DNA of 64,000 bases from Pleurocapsa minor HA4230-MV1 (GCA_019359095.1 JAHHHZ010000013.1:124001-188000), one strand, 5' to 3'; counted from the first letter of the stretch, positions 19,296 to 28,382 are shown. Notes: generated by a model not told the origin, from the sequence alone. Numbers and translations: made by a program.

Positions 19296-19823
19296 CTAGC
19301 TATTAATTGCAGTATCCCTCAACCAATTTTGCTGTTTAAGTCGTTCCCAGGCTTTTTGTAGATGACTGGGTTTGAATAGTTGGCACTTTCTTTCATTCCA
19401 TTGTTGCACTAGGGCGATCGCTTTTTCACAATCTTCTGTTGCTTGAGGATCTTCTTTCATAGCTACCCAATGAATTGTGGCTAGCATTTCCATTCCGTAA
19501 GGAGTTTCAAACCCAGCAATCAAATTACTGACTTTTTCCAAACGTTCATTAGCTTCGGGATGCTATTCTAGAAAATGATGCGCTGCTTTTTTTCCTTCTG
19601 GTAAAACATACATTTGCGATCTTTGGGTTCGATCTCCATACCCACAGATAAAATGCCCATCTATTCTTTGTAAAACATGATTTAGGTTATTAGCATAGGG
19701 GCCGAATTGATGTTTTACATAGCGTAGTTTTAAATTTTCTCCCGCTTCTTGAAGAAAATAAGCAAGTTTTTGGATTTCCAGCTTTGTTAGTGTGTACCTA
19801 GGAATTTCATAAAGCTCCAGCAA
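19296..19823 (-). pseudogene. DarG-type antitoxin C-terminal domain, interrupted by an in-frame TAG
   Basis: One reading frame of 175 codons with an amber codon at 19563-19565. The upstream part reads [20 protein letters not shown], then [19 protein letters not shown] and [12 protein letters not shown]-like residues. After the stop it continues in the same frame with HPEANERLEKVSNLIAGFE and TPYGMEMLATIHWVA. This is the C-terminal domain I recognise from DarG, the macro-domain antitoxin/ADP-ribosyl-glycohydrolase of the DarTG system. The N-terminal macro domain and darT are absent. The remnant begins only 7 bp from direct repeat copy 2. Confidence 0.75.
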
Positions 19824-19830
19824 CCTTATG

Positions 19831-19881
19831 AATAAAACCTAGGCTTTTAACTTTAGTCTATTTAGGGGGTCAAACTCAAAG
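19831..19881. repeat. Direct repeat copy 2 (duplicated chlD leader)
   Basis: 49 of 51 positions are identical to 19157-19207. It lies between the DarG-type remnant and the IS4 transposase remnant, whose open frame starts at its last base. Confidence 0.9.
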
Positions 19882-20295
19882 CAACAGTTTTTACCTTACA
19901 GCTTTGGTAGCCTCAAAATCCGCCAAATAAGTCGAAATAGAGCCGAACAAGTAGGATATTATCGCTTTTTGGAGAATGAAAACGTGACAGTATCAGAACA
20001 AAGACAAAGTATTGCCCAGCATTGCCAACAAAACTTAGAAGAACGTCACGTATTAGCAATAAGTGACAGGAGCGAAATTAATTTGCAGTCTCATGTAGGA
20101 AGACTAAAATCAGAAAACTTGGGAGTAGTAGGAAATAACATAGATGTCGGATTTTACATTCATCCAACATTAATTGTGGATAGTGAAAATGGATTTCCTT
20201 TAGGATTAAGCACTATACAGTTGTGGAGCAGAGATTTTAACCATCAAGACAAATACGAACGAAACTATCAAAAATTGCCTATAGAGGCGATTTGA
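19882..20295 (+). pseudogene. IS4-family transposase fragment (Tn5-like N-terminal part)
   Basis: An open frame of 138 codons with no good start reads FGSLKIRQISRNRAEQVGYY and RFLENENVTVSEQRQSIAQH, then HVLAISDRSEINLQSHVGR and GNNIDVGFYIHPTLIVD. The ISDxSEIN segment holds the first catalytic Asp of IS4/Tn5-type DDE transposases. The frame stops after LPIEAI, and the rest of the catalytic domain (second Asp, YREK Glu) is not found downstream. Confidence 0.75.
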
Positions 20296-20695
20296 ATCTA
20301 TTTTCTTAGGCTGGAAACTCTCTCAGAATCAACTTGTGTGTACACGGTAGCCGAAATTCGGGGGGAATCGGAATCAAAGTCCCCCTTAACAAGGGGATTT
20401 AGGGGGATCTACCCACTGAAAACGTAGCAATTAGACTTTTCAGATATCCTCTTATAACTCAATCTTTTAAAAGCAGATCTTGATTCGTATTACATATTAA
20501 TCATACAGAGAAAATATTTAATTTTTTATTAGTATTGACGATTTGTAAAGTGTCATTGTTGCTGGCTTAATTTGTAATTACTGGGCATAATTGTTATTGA
20601 ATACTAATATAATAATCGCCAAGCTAATTTAATCCATTTTGGCAAACTATTAGTAACAAGATAACCTCAAGTTTATAATTATTTAACTACTAAAA
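20296..20695. other. Intergenic region with a palindromic CCCCCTTAACAAGGGG repeat
   Basis: Positions 20377-20410 read agtcccccttaacaagggga followed by tttagggggatct. This is a common cyanobacterial dispersed palindrome, and the same type sits in frame inside the phosphoketolase gene at 34001-34036. The rest is AT-rich leader sequence for the secreted protein at 20696, with no ORF. Confidence 0.6.
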
Positions 20696-21166
20696 ATGAA
20701 AAATCTCTTACAATTTTTATTAACAATAGGAATTAGTTTTGCTCCTCAATCAGTTTTGTTGGTTTCAGCTCAAGCTGAAGTTAAACCCAAGCCTAGTTTA
20801 GCTCAGTCGCCAACTCAAAATGACAAAATCAAACAATTTACCTTCGATTTCAAGAATACTTATGATTATGCTACCTGTTTGGACATAATTTTATTAGCCT
20901 ACGAAAAACGTAACGCTGAACTAGAAAAGGCTTTTAAAAATGATTGTGCTAATAATGTTTTGCAAACCTTTGGTAACAATTTATCGAAAGATGTGGCTTT
21001 ACAGTTGGTTAAATCAGCTAATTTATACGCTACGGAAAGACTAGAAAATCCACTTTATCCTTCTCTTGGTTTAAGAAGAAGAATCGCGATTAATCTGGGA
21101 TATGTTTATGACACAGATAAAAACAATCCCGATATTTTGAAATATATTAATCCTGAGTCAGAATAA
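20696..21166 (+). CDS. Secreted protein of unknown function
   Basis: 156 aa. The N-terminal signal peptide is MKNLLQFLLTIGISFAPQSV...VSAQAE, with likely cleavage after AQA. The mature part is helical, with two Cys residues (TCLDIILLAYEKRN and FKNDCANN) that could pair in the periplasm. I do not recognise the family. The gene stands alone between mobile-element remnants. Confidence 0.65.
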   Translation: MKNLLQFLLTIGISFAPQSVLLVSAQAEVKPKPSLAQSPTQNDKIKQFTFDFKNTYDYATCLDIILLAYEKRNAELEKAFKNDCANNVLQTFGNNLSKDVALQLVKSANLYATERLENPLYPSLGLRRRIAINLGYVYDTDKNNPDILKYINPESE

Positions 21167-21379
21167 AGGAACTCTGTTCCAGCTATAAGCCATAAGCTAT
21201 AAGTTTAAAGCCACTATATGCGGAGCGGTATACCATTTGCGAAGCTTATCCTTTAGGACAAGGGTATATCCGAAGGTGTATCCTTTAGGACAATGTGCCA
21301 CGGCATTTGCGGAGCTTATCCTTTAGGACGCATTTAGTAGCATATCAGTGATAAATAAAGCTACAACGTAACATCAATC
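21167..21379. repeat. Composite repeat with CCTTTAGGAC modules
   Basis: Contains gcggtataccatttgcgaagcttatcctttaggac, an intervening aagggtatatccgaaggtgtatcctttaggac and a third cctttaggac copy (21215-21335). A nearly identical 90-bp stretch occurs at 58035-58115, so this is a mobile or recombining repeat. Confidence 0.75.
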
Positions 21380-21531
21380 AAACGGCTTCAGGGCTATTTC
21401 ATTCTCATATATCCAGAGAATAAATTCTCTGTCTAAGTACATTAAGTCCGTTTAAACGGACTTTGATTTTAAGCCAAGAAATTTATTTCTTGGTTCACTA
21501 CAGTTAGAACGAAATAGCCCTGAAACGGCTT
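21380..21531. mobile_element. MITE with terminal inverted repeats and 9-bp target duplication
   Basis: The 134-bp element at 21389-21522 is bounded by inverted termini cagggctatttcattct and agaacgaaatagccctg (one mismatch). It is flanked by a perfect direct repeat aaacggctt at 21380-21388 and 21523-21531. Internally there are three hairpins: cagagaataaattctctg (21414-21431), aagtccgtttaaacggactt (21444-21463) and ccaagaaatttatttcttgg (21474-21493). It has no coding capacity and must be mobilised in trans. A 9-bp duplication fits IS4- or IS5-type transposases. Confidence 0.85.
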
Positions 21532-21556
21532 ATAGCTTAAAGCGTATAGCTATCGA

Positions 21557-22762
21557 TTAAAGTCCTCTAGTTTTTTGTGACCAAACTCTGGTGGGTAGAC
21601 CCCAAATATAAATAAAGCCTTCTGCTGCTTTATGGTCGAACTTATCTTCAGCACCGTAGGTAGCAAGATCTGGTGCATAGATAGAATTATCAGACTGACG
21701 ACCAACTATGGTTGCGTTACCTTTATGTAATTTAATTCTGACTTCTCCAGAAACTCTTTCCTGAGTCTGTTGAATAAAGCCATCTAAAGCAGCTTTTAGC
21801 GGACTGTACCACAAACCACGATAGATTAATTCACCATAAGATTGTTCAATGCCTCGCTTATATTGAGTAACATCACCTGTAAGAGTAAGGCTTTCTAAGT
21901 CACGGTGAGCATGAATTAAAACTAAGAGTGCAGGTGCTTCGTAGATCTCCCGCGATTTAATCCCGACCACACGGTTTTCTAACATATCGATGCGTCCGAT
22001 GCCATGTTGACCAACGGTTTCATTAAGTTGAGAAATCAAGGCTACGGGGTCTAATTTCTTGCCGTTAATTGTAGTGGGTAAACCCTGCTCAAAACCAATG
22101 GTAATATATTCTGGCTCATCAGGAGTATCGGCGATCGCCTTAGTCATTAAGTAAATTTCTTCGGGAGGCTCTGCCATGGGATCTTCTAAGATACCTGCTT
22201 CAATACTGCGACCGAGTAAATTGCGATCGATACTATAGGGAGAAGACTTTTTCACAGGAAACTCTAAGCCAAACTGCTCACCATAAGAAATTGCTTCTTC
22301 TCGGCTCATATTCCATTCTCTTGCAGGCGCTAATACCTTCAGGTTAGGGTTTAGTGCCATAATGCCCAAATCAAAGCGTACTTGGTCATTTCCTTTAGCC
22401 GTACAGCCATGAGCTACCGCATCTGCACCATATTTTTCCGCAGCTTCTACCAGTAATTTAGCAATTAGAGGACGTGCTAAAGCAGTAGAAAGAGGATAGC
22501 GGTTTTCATAGAGAGTATTAGCTTGGATAGCAGGAAAAGCATAATCTGTCACAAAGCTGGCTGTGGCATCTACCACCAAAGATTCCGCAGCACCAAATTT
22601 TAAAGCCTTTTGTTGAATTGGCTCTAATTCATCCCCCTGTCCCAAGTCAGCAGCAAGGGTAATTACTTCTTTAACCCCCCACTCATTTTTGAGGTATGGA
22701 ATACATACGGTGGTATCTACTCCCCCTGAGTAAGCTAAGACAACTTTATTGGCACGTCCCAT
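21557..22762 (-). CDS. argG: Argininosuccinate synthase
   Basis: Joins citrulline and aspartate in arginine synthesis using ATP. The N-terminal PP-loop is present as [10 protein letters not shown] (~9-18). The tetramer-type core signatures [15 protein letters not shown] and [13 protein letters not shown] follow. The length of 401 aa matches cyanobacterial ArgG. The ATG at 22762 is clear. Monocistronic. Confidence 0.97.
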   Translation of the reverse strand: MGRANKVVLAYSGGVDTTVCIPYLKNEWGVKEVITLAADLGQGDELEPIQQKALKFGAAESLVVDATASFVTDYAFPAIQANTLYENRYPLSTALARPLIAKLLVEAAEKYGADAVAHGCTAKGNDQVRFDLGIMALNPNLKVLAPAREWNMSREEAISYGEQFGLEFPVKKSSPYSIDRNLLGRSIEAGILEDPMAEPPEEIYLMTKAIADTPDEPEYITIGFEQGLPTTINGKKLDPVALISQLNETVGQHGIGRIDMLENRVVGIKSREIYEAPALLVLIHAHRDLESLTLTGDVTQYKRGIEQSYGELIYRGLWYSPLKAALDGFIQQTQERVSGEVRIKLHKGNATIVGRQSDNSIYAPDLATYGAEDKFDHKAAEGFIYIWGLPTRVWSQKTRGL

Positions 22763-22870
22763 GATTAGATTTCCTAGAAATATATAACTAAAGGGGTATT
22801 GTACATAAAAGCTTACTCTTTAAAATGTTTTTCTTGGTCAATTTTGAGTCATGTAGGTGAAAAATCTCAA

Positions 22871-24649
22871 TCACTCAGTAATTTTTAACTGATCCAGATT
22901 CCAAAAAGCACCACCCAGAGCCGAATATTCCACTCCTTCGATGTTGTTGCGGACTGCTGCCATGGAGTAAGGATTAACTAAATAGATAAAAGGCACTTTT
23001 GCCGACACTAGCTCCTGAATTTCGGCATAGATAGCTTTACGTTTCTCAACCTCTAATTCTCTTGCTGCCTTAATAAATAATCGACCAATTTCGGTTTCCC
23101 AATCAGCAACGACTCTACCTTCTAGGGGTTTTCCTTCTGCTGGCGTGGCAAGATTGAAAATATGGGAGTTACCATCTGGCAACCATACATTTGCTCCGTT
23201 ATTAGGTTCGTTACCCCCCGTAAAGCCTAGAATAATCGCTTCCCAAGCTAAGGAGCCACCCATTCTACTAGTCAAAACGTTGAAGTTAATAGTTTTAAAG
23301 TTTACGTCTATACCAATCGCTTCTAGGTCTTCTTCTACTTGATTACCAATCGCTTCCCGAATTTGGTTACCAGTATTCGTATTCAGACTAAATTTGACTC
23401 GATTCCCTTGAGCATCAAATAGTTGACCTTGTGGGTTGTATTTAAACCCTGCTTTTTGGAGCAATTGTTTTGCTTTCTCTGGGTTATAGTCATAACCCTT
23501 TAAATCGGGGTTGTAAAAAGGAGACTGAACAGAAATAAAAGACTGCTGTGGTTGACCCAAACCTCGATAAATATTTTTGACCATTCTCTGACGGTTCAGA
23601 GCATAAGCTACAGCTTGCCTAAAGTTGAGATTGTTAAACCAGCGAGACTTGATTGGATTAACTACAGGCTTGCCGTTTTGCTTACCTGTATTGAGATTAA
23701 ATGTTAGATAGCTAGTAGTATAGTCGGGGCCACCATTATAAATGGTAAAATTGCCTTTTTCTTCTTCCTGTTTTAGTAACGAGAAATATTCAGGCTTAAC
23801 TTCAACTGAATTGAGACTACCTGAACGAAATTGCGTCAAAAAGGTATCTGTAGATTCCACAATTTCCCAGATAACTCTTTTAATATAGGGAATATCTTTG
23901 TTTACTACTTCTTTTTTCCAGTAGTAAGGATTCTCTTCAAACACGAGTCTTTGAACAGTGGCGTAGCTTTTCAGCTTATAAGCACCACTGGCAACCAGTT
24001 TTTCTGGAGGTGTATCTACTGACCAGGTGGAAAGAAACTTCAAATTGCCAGATTCATCTTTTTGTTTAACAGTTTCTTTTAAGACATGAGCAGGAAAAAT
24101 AGATGCTCCAGTTACCCCCAAAAAAGGCGCAAACGGTTCGGGGACAGTAAATTTAACCTGTCGATCATTAATCTTCGTTACTTGAGGAAAAGCTCCACTC
24201 TCACCAATTTTGAGTACATCTTGCATCCCCGTTGGAATATCAGGATTGAGGTAAAGCTGATTGTAGGTGAAGACAACATCTTCTGCTGTCAAAGGTTGAC
24301 CATCAGACCATTTGAGGTTTGGTCGTAGAGTATAAACAATTTCTAAATTATCGTCAGAAATATCCCAAGATTCGGCTAAAGCAGGTTCGATCTCGCTCGT
24401 AATGGGATGCTGTTTGGTTAAACCCTCCAGCATCATTGCACCTACTAAGCTACTAGTTTGATCGCTAGCGATTACAAAGTTGAAAGTTTTAGGATCGCTT
24501 AAAATGACATCAACTAACTGAGGTGGTTGGTCGGGATTTGCCAAGAGAGTACTAGGATTACAGGCTGTCAGAGGAATTAACAACAGCACTGCTAAAACAA
24601 GAACCAGACAGTTAGTGACGAATCTTCGGAGTGAGTTGAGCAAATCCAA
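22871..24649 (-). CDS. ABC transporter substrate-binding lipoprotein, peptide/nickel family (SBP_bac_5)
   Basis: 592 aa. A lipoprotein signal ends in a lipobox LTAC with the modified Cys30, so the mature protein is membrane-tethered in the periplasm. The SBP family 5 body shows VYTLRPNLKWSDGQPLTAEDVVFTY, FRQAVAYALNRQRMV and YAEIQELVSAKVPFIYL. It is likely to bind oligopeptides or a similar ligand. No permease or ATPase gene is adjacent, so the transporter partners lie elsewhere. Start is TTG at 24649; no ATG is available upstream of the signal peptide. Confidence 0.9.
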   Translation of the reverse strand: MDLLNSLRRFVTNCLVLVLAVLLLIPLTACNPSTLLANPDQPPQLVDVILSDPKTFNFVIASDQTSSLVGAMMLEGLTKQHPITSEIEPALAESWDISDDNLEIVYTLRPNLKWSDGQPLTAEDVVFTYNQLYLNPDIPTGMQDVLKIGESGAFPQVTKINDRQVKFTVPEPFAPFLGVTGASIFPAHVLKETVKQKDESGNLKFLSTWSVDTPPEKLVASGAYKLKSYATVQRLVFEENPYYWKKEVVNKDIPYIKRVIWEIVESTDTFLTQFRSGSLNSVEVKPEYFSLLKQEEEKGNFTIYNGGPDYTTSYLTFNLNTGKQNGKPVVNPIKSRWFNNLNFRQAVAYALNRQRMVKNIYRGLGQPQQSFISVQSPFYNPDLKGYDYNPEKAKQLLQKAGFKYNPQGQLFDAQGNRVKFSLNTNTGNQIREAIGNQVEEDLEAIGIDVNFKTINFNVLTSRMGGSLAWEAIILGFTGGNEPNNGANVWLPDGNSHIFNLATPAEGKPLEGRVVADWETEIGRLFIKAARELEVEKRKAIYAEIQELVSAKVPFIYLVNPYSMAAVRNNIEGVEYSALGGAFWNLDQLKITE

Positions 24650-24934
24650 GACTTATATTTTCCCTTACTCATTTTTAGACAACATTTAGACCACATTATA
24701 TTTGCTGCCACCAATTTTGAGGCATGAATTTGAGAGTAATATTGTTCAGAGCTATCAGTAGCAAATAAGTATTAAGCGATCGCAAATTATTATTAAATTA
24801 TTAATTACGCCTAGTGTGAATTAAATTTTAGTAGGTAGACAAAGAATGAAAAGTCAAAACATCAATTTCAAAGGGACGTATAAGATTTGGGCGATTAGCA
24901 AAGATTAGTAAAGCTATGCCTTCGGCGATCGCCT

Positions 24935-25165
24935 TTATTCTTTTCCTTCGCCAAAATAAGCATCGAGTTTGTCTAAAAGGGCAATTCCTCTTGCGGGATT
25001 TCCCTTAGCTGCCATAGCTTTAAATCTAGTTTCTGCGTCAAATTCTGCTAGGGCAATAGTGCTTAATTCTTCCATTAACTTATTGAGACTCATTCCTCTA
25101 GCTTGAGCTAATTCTTTGAGCCGATCGTGTTTATCGTCTGGGATGCGAACCATAAAAGCTGCCAT
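24935..25165 (-). CDS. Ribbon-helix-helix antitoxin-like protein
   Basis: 76 aa. MVRIPDDKHDRLKELAQARGMSLNKLMEEL is a short RHH (Arc/HicB-like) DNA-binding domain. A C-terminal tail (GNPARGIALLDKLDAYFGEGKE) probably contacts the toxin. It lies 9 bp downstream of the PIN toxin gene, so the toxin is first in the transcript, the reverse of the usual order. Confidence 0.75.
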   Translation of the reverse strand: MAAFMVRIPDDKHDRLKELAQARGMSLNKLMEELSTIALAEFDAETRFKAMAAKGNPARGIALLDKLDAYFGEGKE

Positions 25166-25174
25166 AGATATCTC

Positions 25175-25594
25175 CTAGATTATTTGTTCTGGTTTGAGGA
25201 TTTTAATTTGAGGGAACTGTAATTGAGAACTCTGGAAATCATTGATATTTTTAGTTACGATTATCTGTGCATTACCAGCGATCGCCAACTCGACTAAATG
25301 ATTATCGGCTTCATCCTTTAGATTTGGTCGCCACAGATAAAATATTTTTACCCATTGACAAACACTCATAAAATCTGTCGATAAATCTTCTGCTTCTTGG
25401 GTAGTTAAAGGACTTTTAGATTTGATTTCATCTCGATTCATTACGTCTAGGTACTCGTTAAATAAAGCATTACTCATTAAGAGTTGATAGTTTCCCTTTA
25501 GACATTGCCTTAGTAATTCCCGATTAGCCGCTCTTTCCCTGCCAATTAACGCGCCAATATAAACATTGGTATCAACTACTATTTTTGTCCCCAT
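25175..25594 (-). CDS. PIN-domain toxin (VapC-like)
   Basis: 139 aa PIN-family ribonuclease. VVDTNVYIGAL supplies the first acidic residue, EYLDVM and EADNHLVELAIAGNA the middle acidic cluster, and IIVTKNINDF the C-terminal Asp/Asn region. It is of the 'putative toxin-antitoxin system toxin component, PIN family' type (COG1569). Paired with the RHH gene at 24935. Target RNA unknown. Confidence 0.82.
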   Translation of the reverse strand: MGTKIVVDTNVYIGALIGRERAANRELLRQCLKGNYQLLMSNALFNEYLDVMNRDEIKSKSPLTTQEAEDLSTDFMSVCQWVKIFYLWRPNLKDEADNHLVELAIAGNAQIIVTKNINDFQSSQLQFPQIKILKPEQII

Positions 25595-25700
25595 GTCTAC
25601 ATGATATCTTATATGATATCAAATATCAGAGTGTAGTTGTTTGCTCTCTTGGTAATTGGTCAGCTTAGTTAATTCTCAATTAACCTCGTTAATTATTTAT

Positions 25701-26816
25701 ATGACATCTAGTAATCAGATTGGTGTAGCCGTAGTTGGGACAGGATTTGGGCAAAAGATCCACATTCCAGGTTTTCAGCATCATCCCCGCACTGAAGTAG
25801 TCGCTATATATAATCGCGATTTAAATAAAGCTAAAGCAATTGCCGATCGACATCAGATTTACTATGCCTATAATGATCTAGCTAAAATTCTCTCCTTGCC
25901 TGAAGTAGATGCCGTAAGTATCTCCACTCCGCCGTTTTTACACTACGATATGGCGAAGCAAGTCCTATCAGCTAAAAAGCATCTGTTGTTAGAAAAGCCA
26001 ATGGCAATGAACGCCACCCAGGTTAAAGAACTATATCATTTAGCTCAGGCTCAAGGAGTAACGGCGATCGCTGATTTTGAATTTCGCTATGTCCCCGCTT
26101 GGCTAGCTTTAGCTGAACATCTGGAAAATGATTATGTGGGCAAAAAAAGATTAATTAAAATCGACTGGTTGGTAACTAGTCGTGCTGACTCCCAAAGAGA
26201 CTGGAATTGGTATTCTCAGCAGCAAGCTGGAGGGGGTGCTTTAGGCGCAGTGGCTTCCCATGCCTTTGATTACATCAACTGGCTGTTTGGCTCTGTATCA
26301 AAGCTCTGTGGCTATCTTAACTGTGCTATACCCGAACGTCCTGACCCCAAAGACGGCGGCATAATGAAGCCTGTCGATGCCGATGATACCTGCTTAATTA
26401 TGCTGGAATTAGCCGATGGTACTCCCGTGCAGCTATCTATTAGCTCTGTTACCTATGGTGGTAGAGGTCATTGGTTAGAAATTTATGGCGAAACAGGAAC
26501 TCTAGTTCTTGGCAGCAGTAACTTAAAAGATTATGTCCACGGCTTTGAACTGTTTGCTGCTCCCGCAGGTAAATCTTTAAAAAAGATAATCATTCCTAAA
26601 AATTTAGAGTTTCCCCAGATATTCACCGACGGTAGATTAGCTCCTTTTATTCGTGTAGTCGATCGCTTTGTGGCATCAATTGATACTGGAACATCTCTAG
26701 TTCCGTCCTTAAAAGAAGGGGTCTATTCGCAATTACTGATGGATTTAACCCATAGATCGCACCAACAAAAAACTTGGGTTGACGTGCCTAATCTCGAACA
26801 ATTTATGACTAACTAG
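25701..26816 (+). CDS. Gfo/Idh/MocA-family oxidoreductase
   Basis: NAD(P)-dependent sugar or cyclitol dehydrogenase-like protein of 371 aa. The N-terminal Rossmann motif is VAVVGTGFGQKIHIPG. The catalytic Lys lies in LLLEKPMAMN. The C-terminal beta-sheet domain includes GGGALGAVASHAFDYINWLFG. I chose the ATG at 25701; an in-frame TTG at 25656 would add 15 residues not typical of the family. Substrate unknown. Given the PI-synthase-like gene at 2.5 kb an inositol link is tempting, but nothing here supports it. Confidence 0.9.
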   Translation: MTSSNQIGVAVVGTGFGQKIHIPGFQHHPRTEVVAIYNRDLNKAKAIADRHQIYYAYNDLAKILSLPEVDAVSISTPPFLHYDMAKQVLSAKKHLLLEKPMAMNATQVKELYHLAQAQGVTAIADFEFRYVPAWLALAEHLENDYVGKKRLIKIDWLVTSRADSQRDWNWYSQQQAGGGALGAVASHAFDYINWLFGSVSKLCGYLNCAIPERPDPKDGGIMKPVDADDTCLIMLELADGTPVQLSISSVTYGGRGHWLEIYGETGTLVLGSSNLKDYVHGFELFAAPAGKSLKKIIIPKNLEFPQIFTDGRLAPFIRVVDRFVASIDTGTSLVPSLKEGVYSQLLMDLTHRSHQQKTWVDVPNLEQFMTN

Positions 26817-27073
26817 ATCGCAGCCTAAAAGTCAAGACTTATTGACAATTCGCAATTGGCAAAATGAGAAAAGAAGCCTATTATTGAGTTAAGGTCAGTA
26901 AAAACACTTAATAGTATCAACTAAAGAGAGAATAACTCTGTAACAAATTTGACTGTCGCTCAAAGTATTATTTTTCATTGAAGTAGAACCAAACAATAAT
27001 AACGCTGTTGATATTTAATCGCAGTTAATTACTGTTGAACTAGACTGAATTATTTAAGCAGAGAGTATCACCT

Positions 27074-27304
27074 ATGCTATCCACCACTTCAATCAAACGT
27101 TATTCTATTTCCGCAATTCGCGAAGAAGCTATCAACCTGTTAGAAGTTGGCGCTATTGCACTCAATCAACCTTTAAGGATTTTATTTGAATATCTGCCCG
27201 TTAATGAATGGAATACGATTGAATCTGAACTTGAAAGATATGATTATTTCTTGCGCGATCGCATTATTGATTTAGTAGGTGAAATTAACTGGGAAAGTGA
27301 CTAA
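27074..27304 (+). CDS. Small DUF4327-like protein
   Basis: 76 aa. The pattern YSISAIREEAINLLEVGAI, QPLRILFEYLPVNEWN and ESELERYDYFLRDRIIDLVGEINWE matches what I remember of DUF4327, a small family confined to cyanobacteria. Soluble and helical. Function unknown. The 257-bp leader contains no obvious regulatory structure. Confidence 0.65.
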   Translation: MLSTTSIKRYSISAIREEAINLLEVGAIALNQPLRILFEYLPVNEWNTIESELERYDYFLRDRIIDLVGEINWESD

Positions 27305-27359
27305 GTTTTGCAGTTAAAAATAGATATTTCTGCGATCGCAGAATCAGATTTACAGGTAA

Positions 27360-27500
27360 TAGACTTGTTGTAAAATAGGCTCTAAATTTGTCTGAAACGT
27401 AAAGACTGAAGGTGTTTCAAGCGACAAAACATTTTGATAGCTGTAAGCTAGATATAATAAGCGTTTCAGCGACTTTTTTCGTTATTACGCAACAAGTCTA
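27360..27500. mobile_element. Possible MITE with 11-bp inverted ends
   Basis: Perfect inverted repeat TAGACTTGTTG at 27360-27370 and CAACAAGTCTA at 27490-27500, spanning 141 bp with no clear gene. If the terminal TA is a target duplication, as for IS630/Tc1-type elements, the element proper is 27362-27498. It joins the 3' end of a RES-domain remnant. Confidence 0.5.
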
Positions 27501-27696
27501 ATATCTCAGCTATTTTTACTTTAGAAGAACCAATAGTATCTTCCGCTCTTTCATAGAATGCGATCGCATCTTCTCCATTATGCGCTCCACTGAAAATCAG
27601 ACCATCAACTCGGTCGTATAATTCTAGGTGTTCGTAGAAATAACGTCCCCATGCTTGGGTAATCTCTCTTTTATTAGTTACTACACAATTGATACG
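27466..27696 (-). pseudogene. RES-domain (toxin-like) C-terminal remnant
   Basis: An open frame without a start codon reads NKREITQAWGRYFYEHLELY and DRVDGLIFSGAHNGEDAIAF, then YERAEDTIGSSKVKIAEILD and a stop at 27466. The phrase DGLIFSGAHN...AIAFYERA resembles the C-terminal part of RES-domain NAD-degrading toxins (DGIxYxSxH). The N-terminal two thirds and any Xre-type antitoxin are missing. The last residues come from the inverted-repeat element. Confidence 0.5.
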
Positions 27697-27789
27697 CTAA
27701 AATTCAAAGTTTGATTTCACTGAGCATCATCATACTATTTAAAGTGTATAATGTGCATAACAATACACATTAAGCAGATTAAGCAAACT

Positions 27790-27987
27790 ATGCGTACCAA
27801 CATTGAAATTGACGATGAGCTAATGGAAGAGGCTTTTAGACTGACTAATGTTAGAACGAAAAAAGAACTAGTTCATTTGGCTCTAATGGAATTTGTCAAA
27901 GCAAAAAAGAAGAAAGATCTTTTGGAATTGAGCGGAAAAATTCAGTTTCATGAGGGTTACGATTATAAGGCTCTAAGAGGCAGTTAA
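27790..27987 (+). CDS. vapB: VapB-family antitoxin
   Basis: 65 aa from ATG 27790 (MRTNIEIDDELMEEAFRLTN). The RHH DNA-binding segment is followed by VRTKKELVHLALMEFVKAKKKKDLLELSGKI and a basic tail typical of VapB type II (MRTNI) antitoxins. The toxin gene starts 2 bp after the stop codon. An in-frame upstream ATG at 27751 is less likely because the family always begins MRTN. Confidence 0.88.
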   Translation: MRTNIEIDDELMEEAFRLTNVRTKKELVHLALMEFVKAKKKKDLLELSGKIQFHEGYDYKALRGS

Positions 27988-27989
27988 CT

Positions 27990-28382
27990 ATGCTGCTGAT
28001 CGATACATCAGTTTGGATTAAGTTGTTTCGCAATCCTGATAACAATTTCAAGCAGATTTTGATTGAGGCTATTGATGGTCAAGACTATTATTTGTCTCGA
28101 TTTACCCAAACTGAGTTGTTGCAAGGAGCTAGAAACGAGAAAGAATGGACGGAGTTGAATAATTATTTGTCAACTCAAGACTATATCGATCCTGGTGTTC
28201 AGTCATGGAGCCATGCTGCTCGAATCTATTATGAACTGCGTCGTCAAGGAATAACAGTTCGCAATACTATTGACTGTCTGATCGCAGCTTCAGCTATTGA
28301 GCATGATCTATTATTAGTACATGATGATCGCGATTTTGAAGCAATAGCTCACGGTACTCCTCTTAATGAAACTCGCGTTTGA
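27990..28382 (+). CDS. vapC: VapC-family PIN ribonuclease toxin
   Basis: 130 aa. Four PIN acidic positions are visible: Asp in LLIDTSVWIKLF, Glu in TQTELLQGA, Asp in RNTIDCLIAASA and Asp in LVHDDRDF. It forms an intact VapBC operon with the preceding gene and is predicted to cleave RNA when freed from VapB. Confidence 0.9.
   Translation: MLLIDTSVWIKLFRNPDNNFKQILIEAIDGQDYYLSRFTQTELLQGARNEKEWTELNNYLSTQDYIDPGVQSWSHAARIYYELRRQGITVRNTIDCLIAASAIEHDLLLVHDDRDFEAIAHGTPLNETRV

Noticed and set aside
19296-19823. Two separate small genes at 19296-19541 and 19563-19823
   Set aside because: Both are in one frame separated by a single TAG, and together they match one continuous domain, so they are treated as one broken gene.
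25701-26816. Inositol dehydrogenase linked to the PI-synthase-like gene
   Set aside because: Gfo/Idh/MocA proteins have many substrates, and the two genes are 23 kb apart with no linking context.
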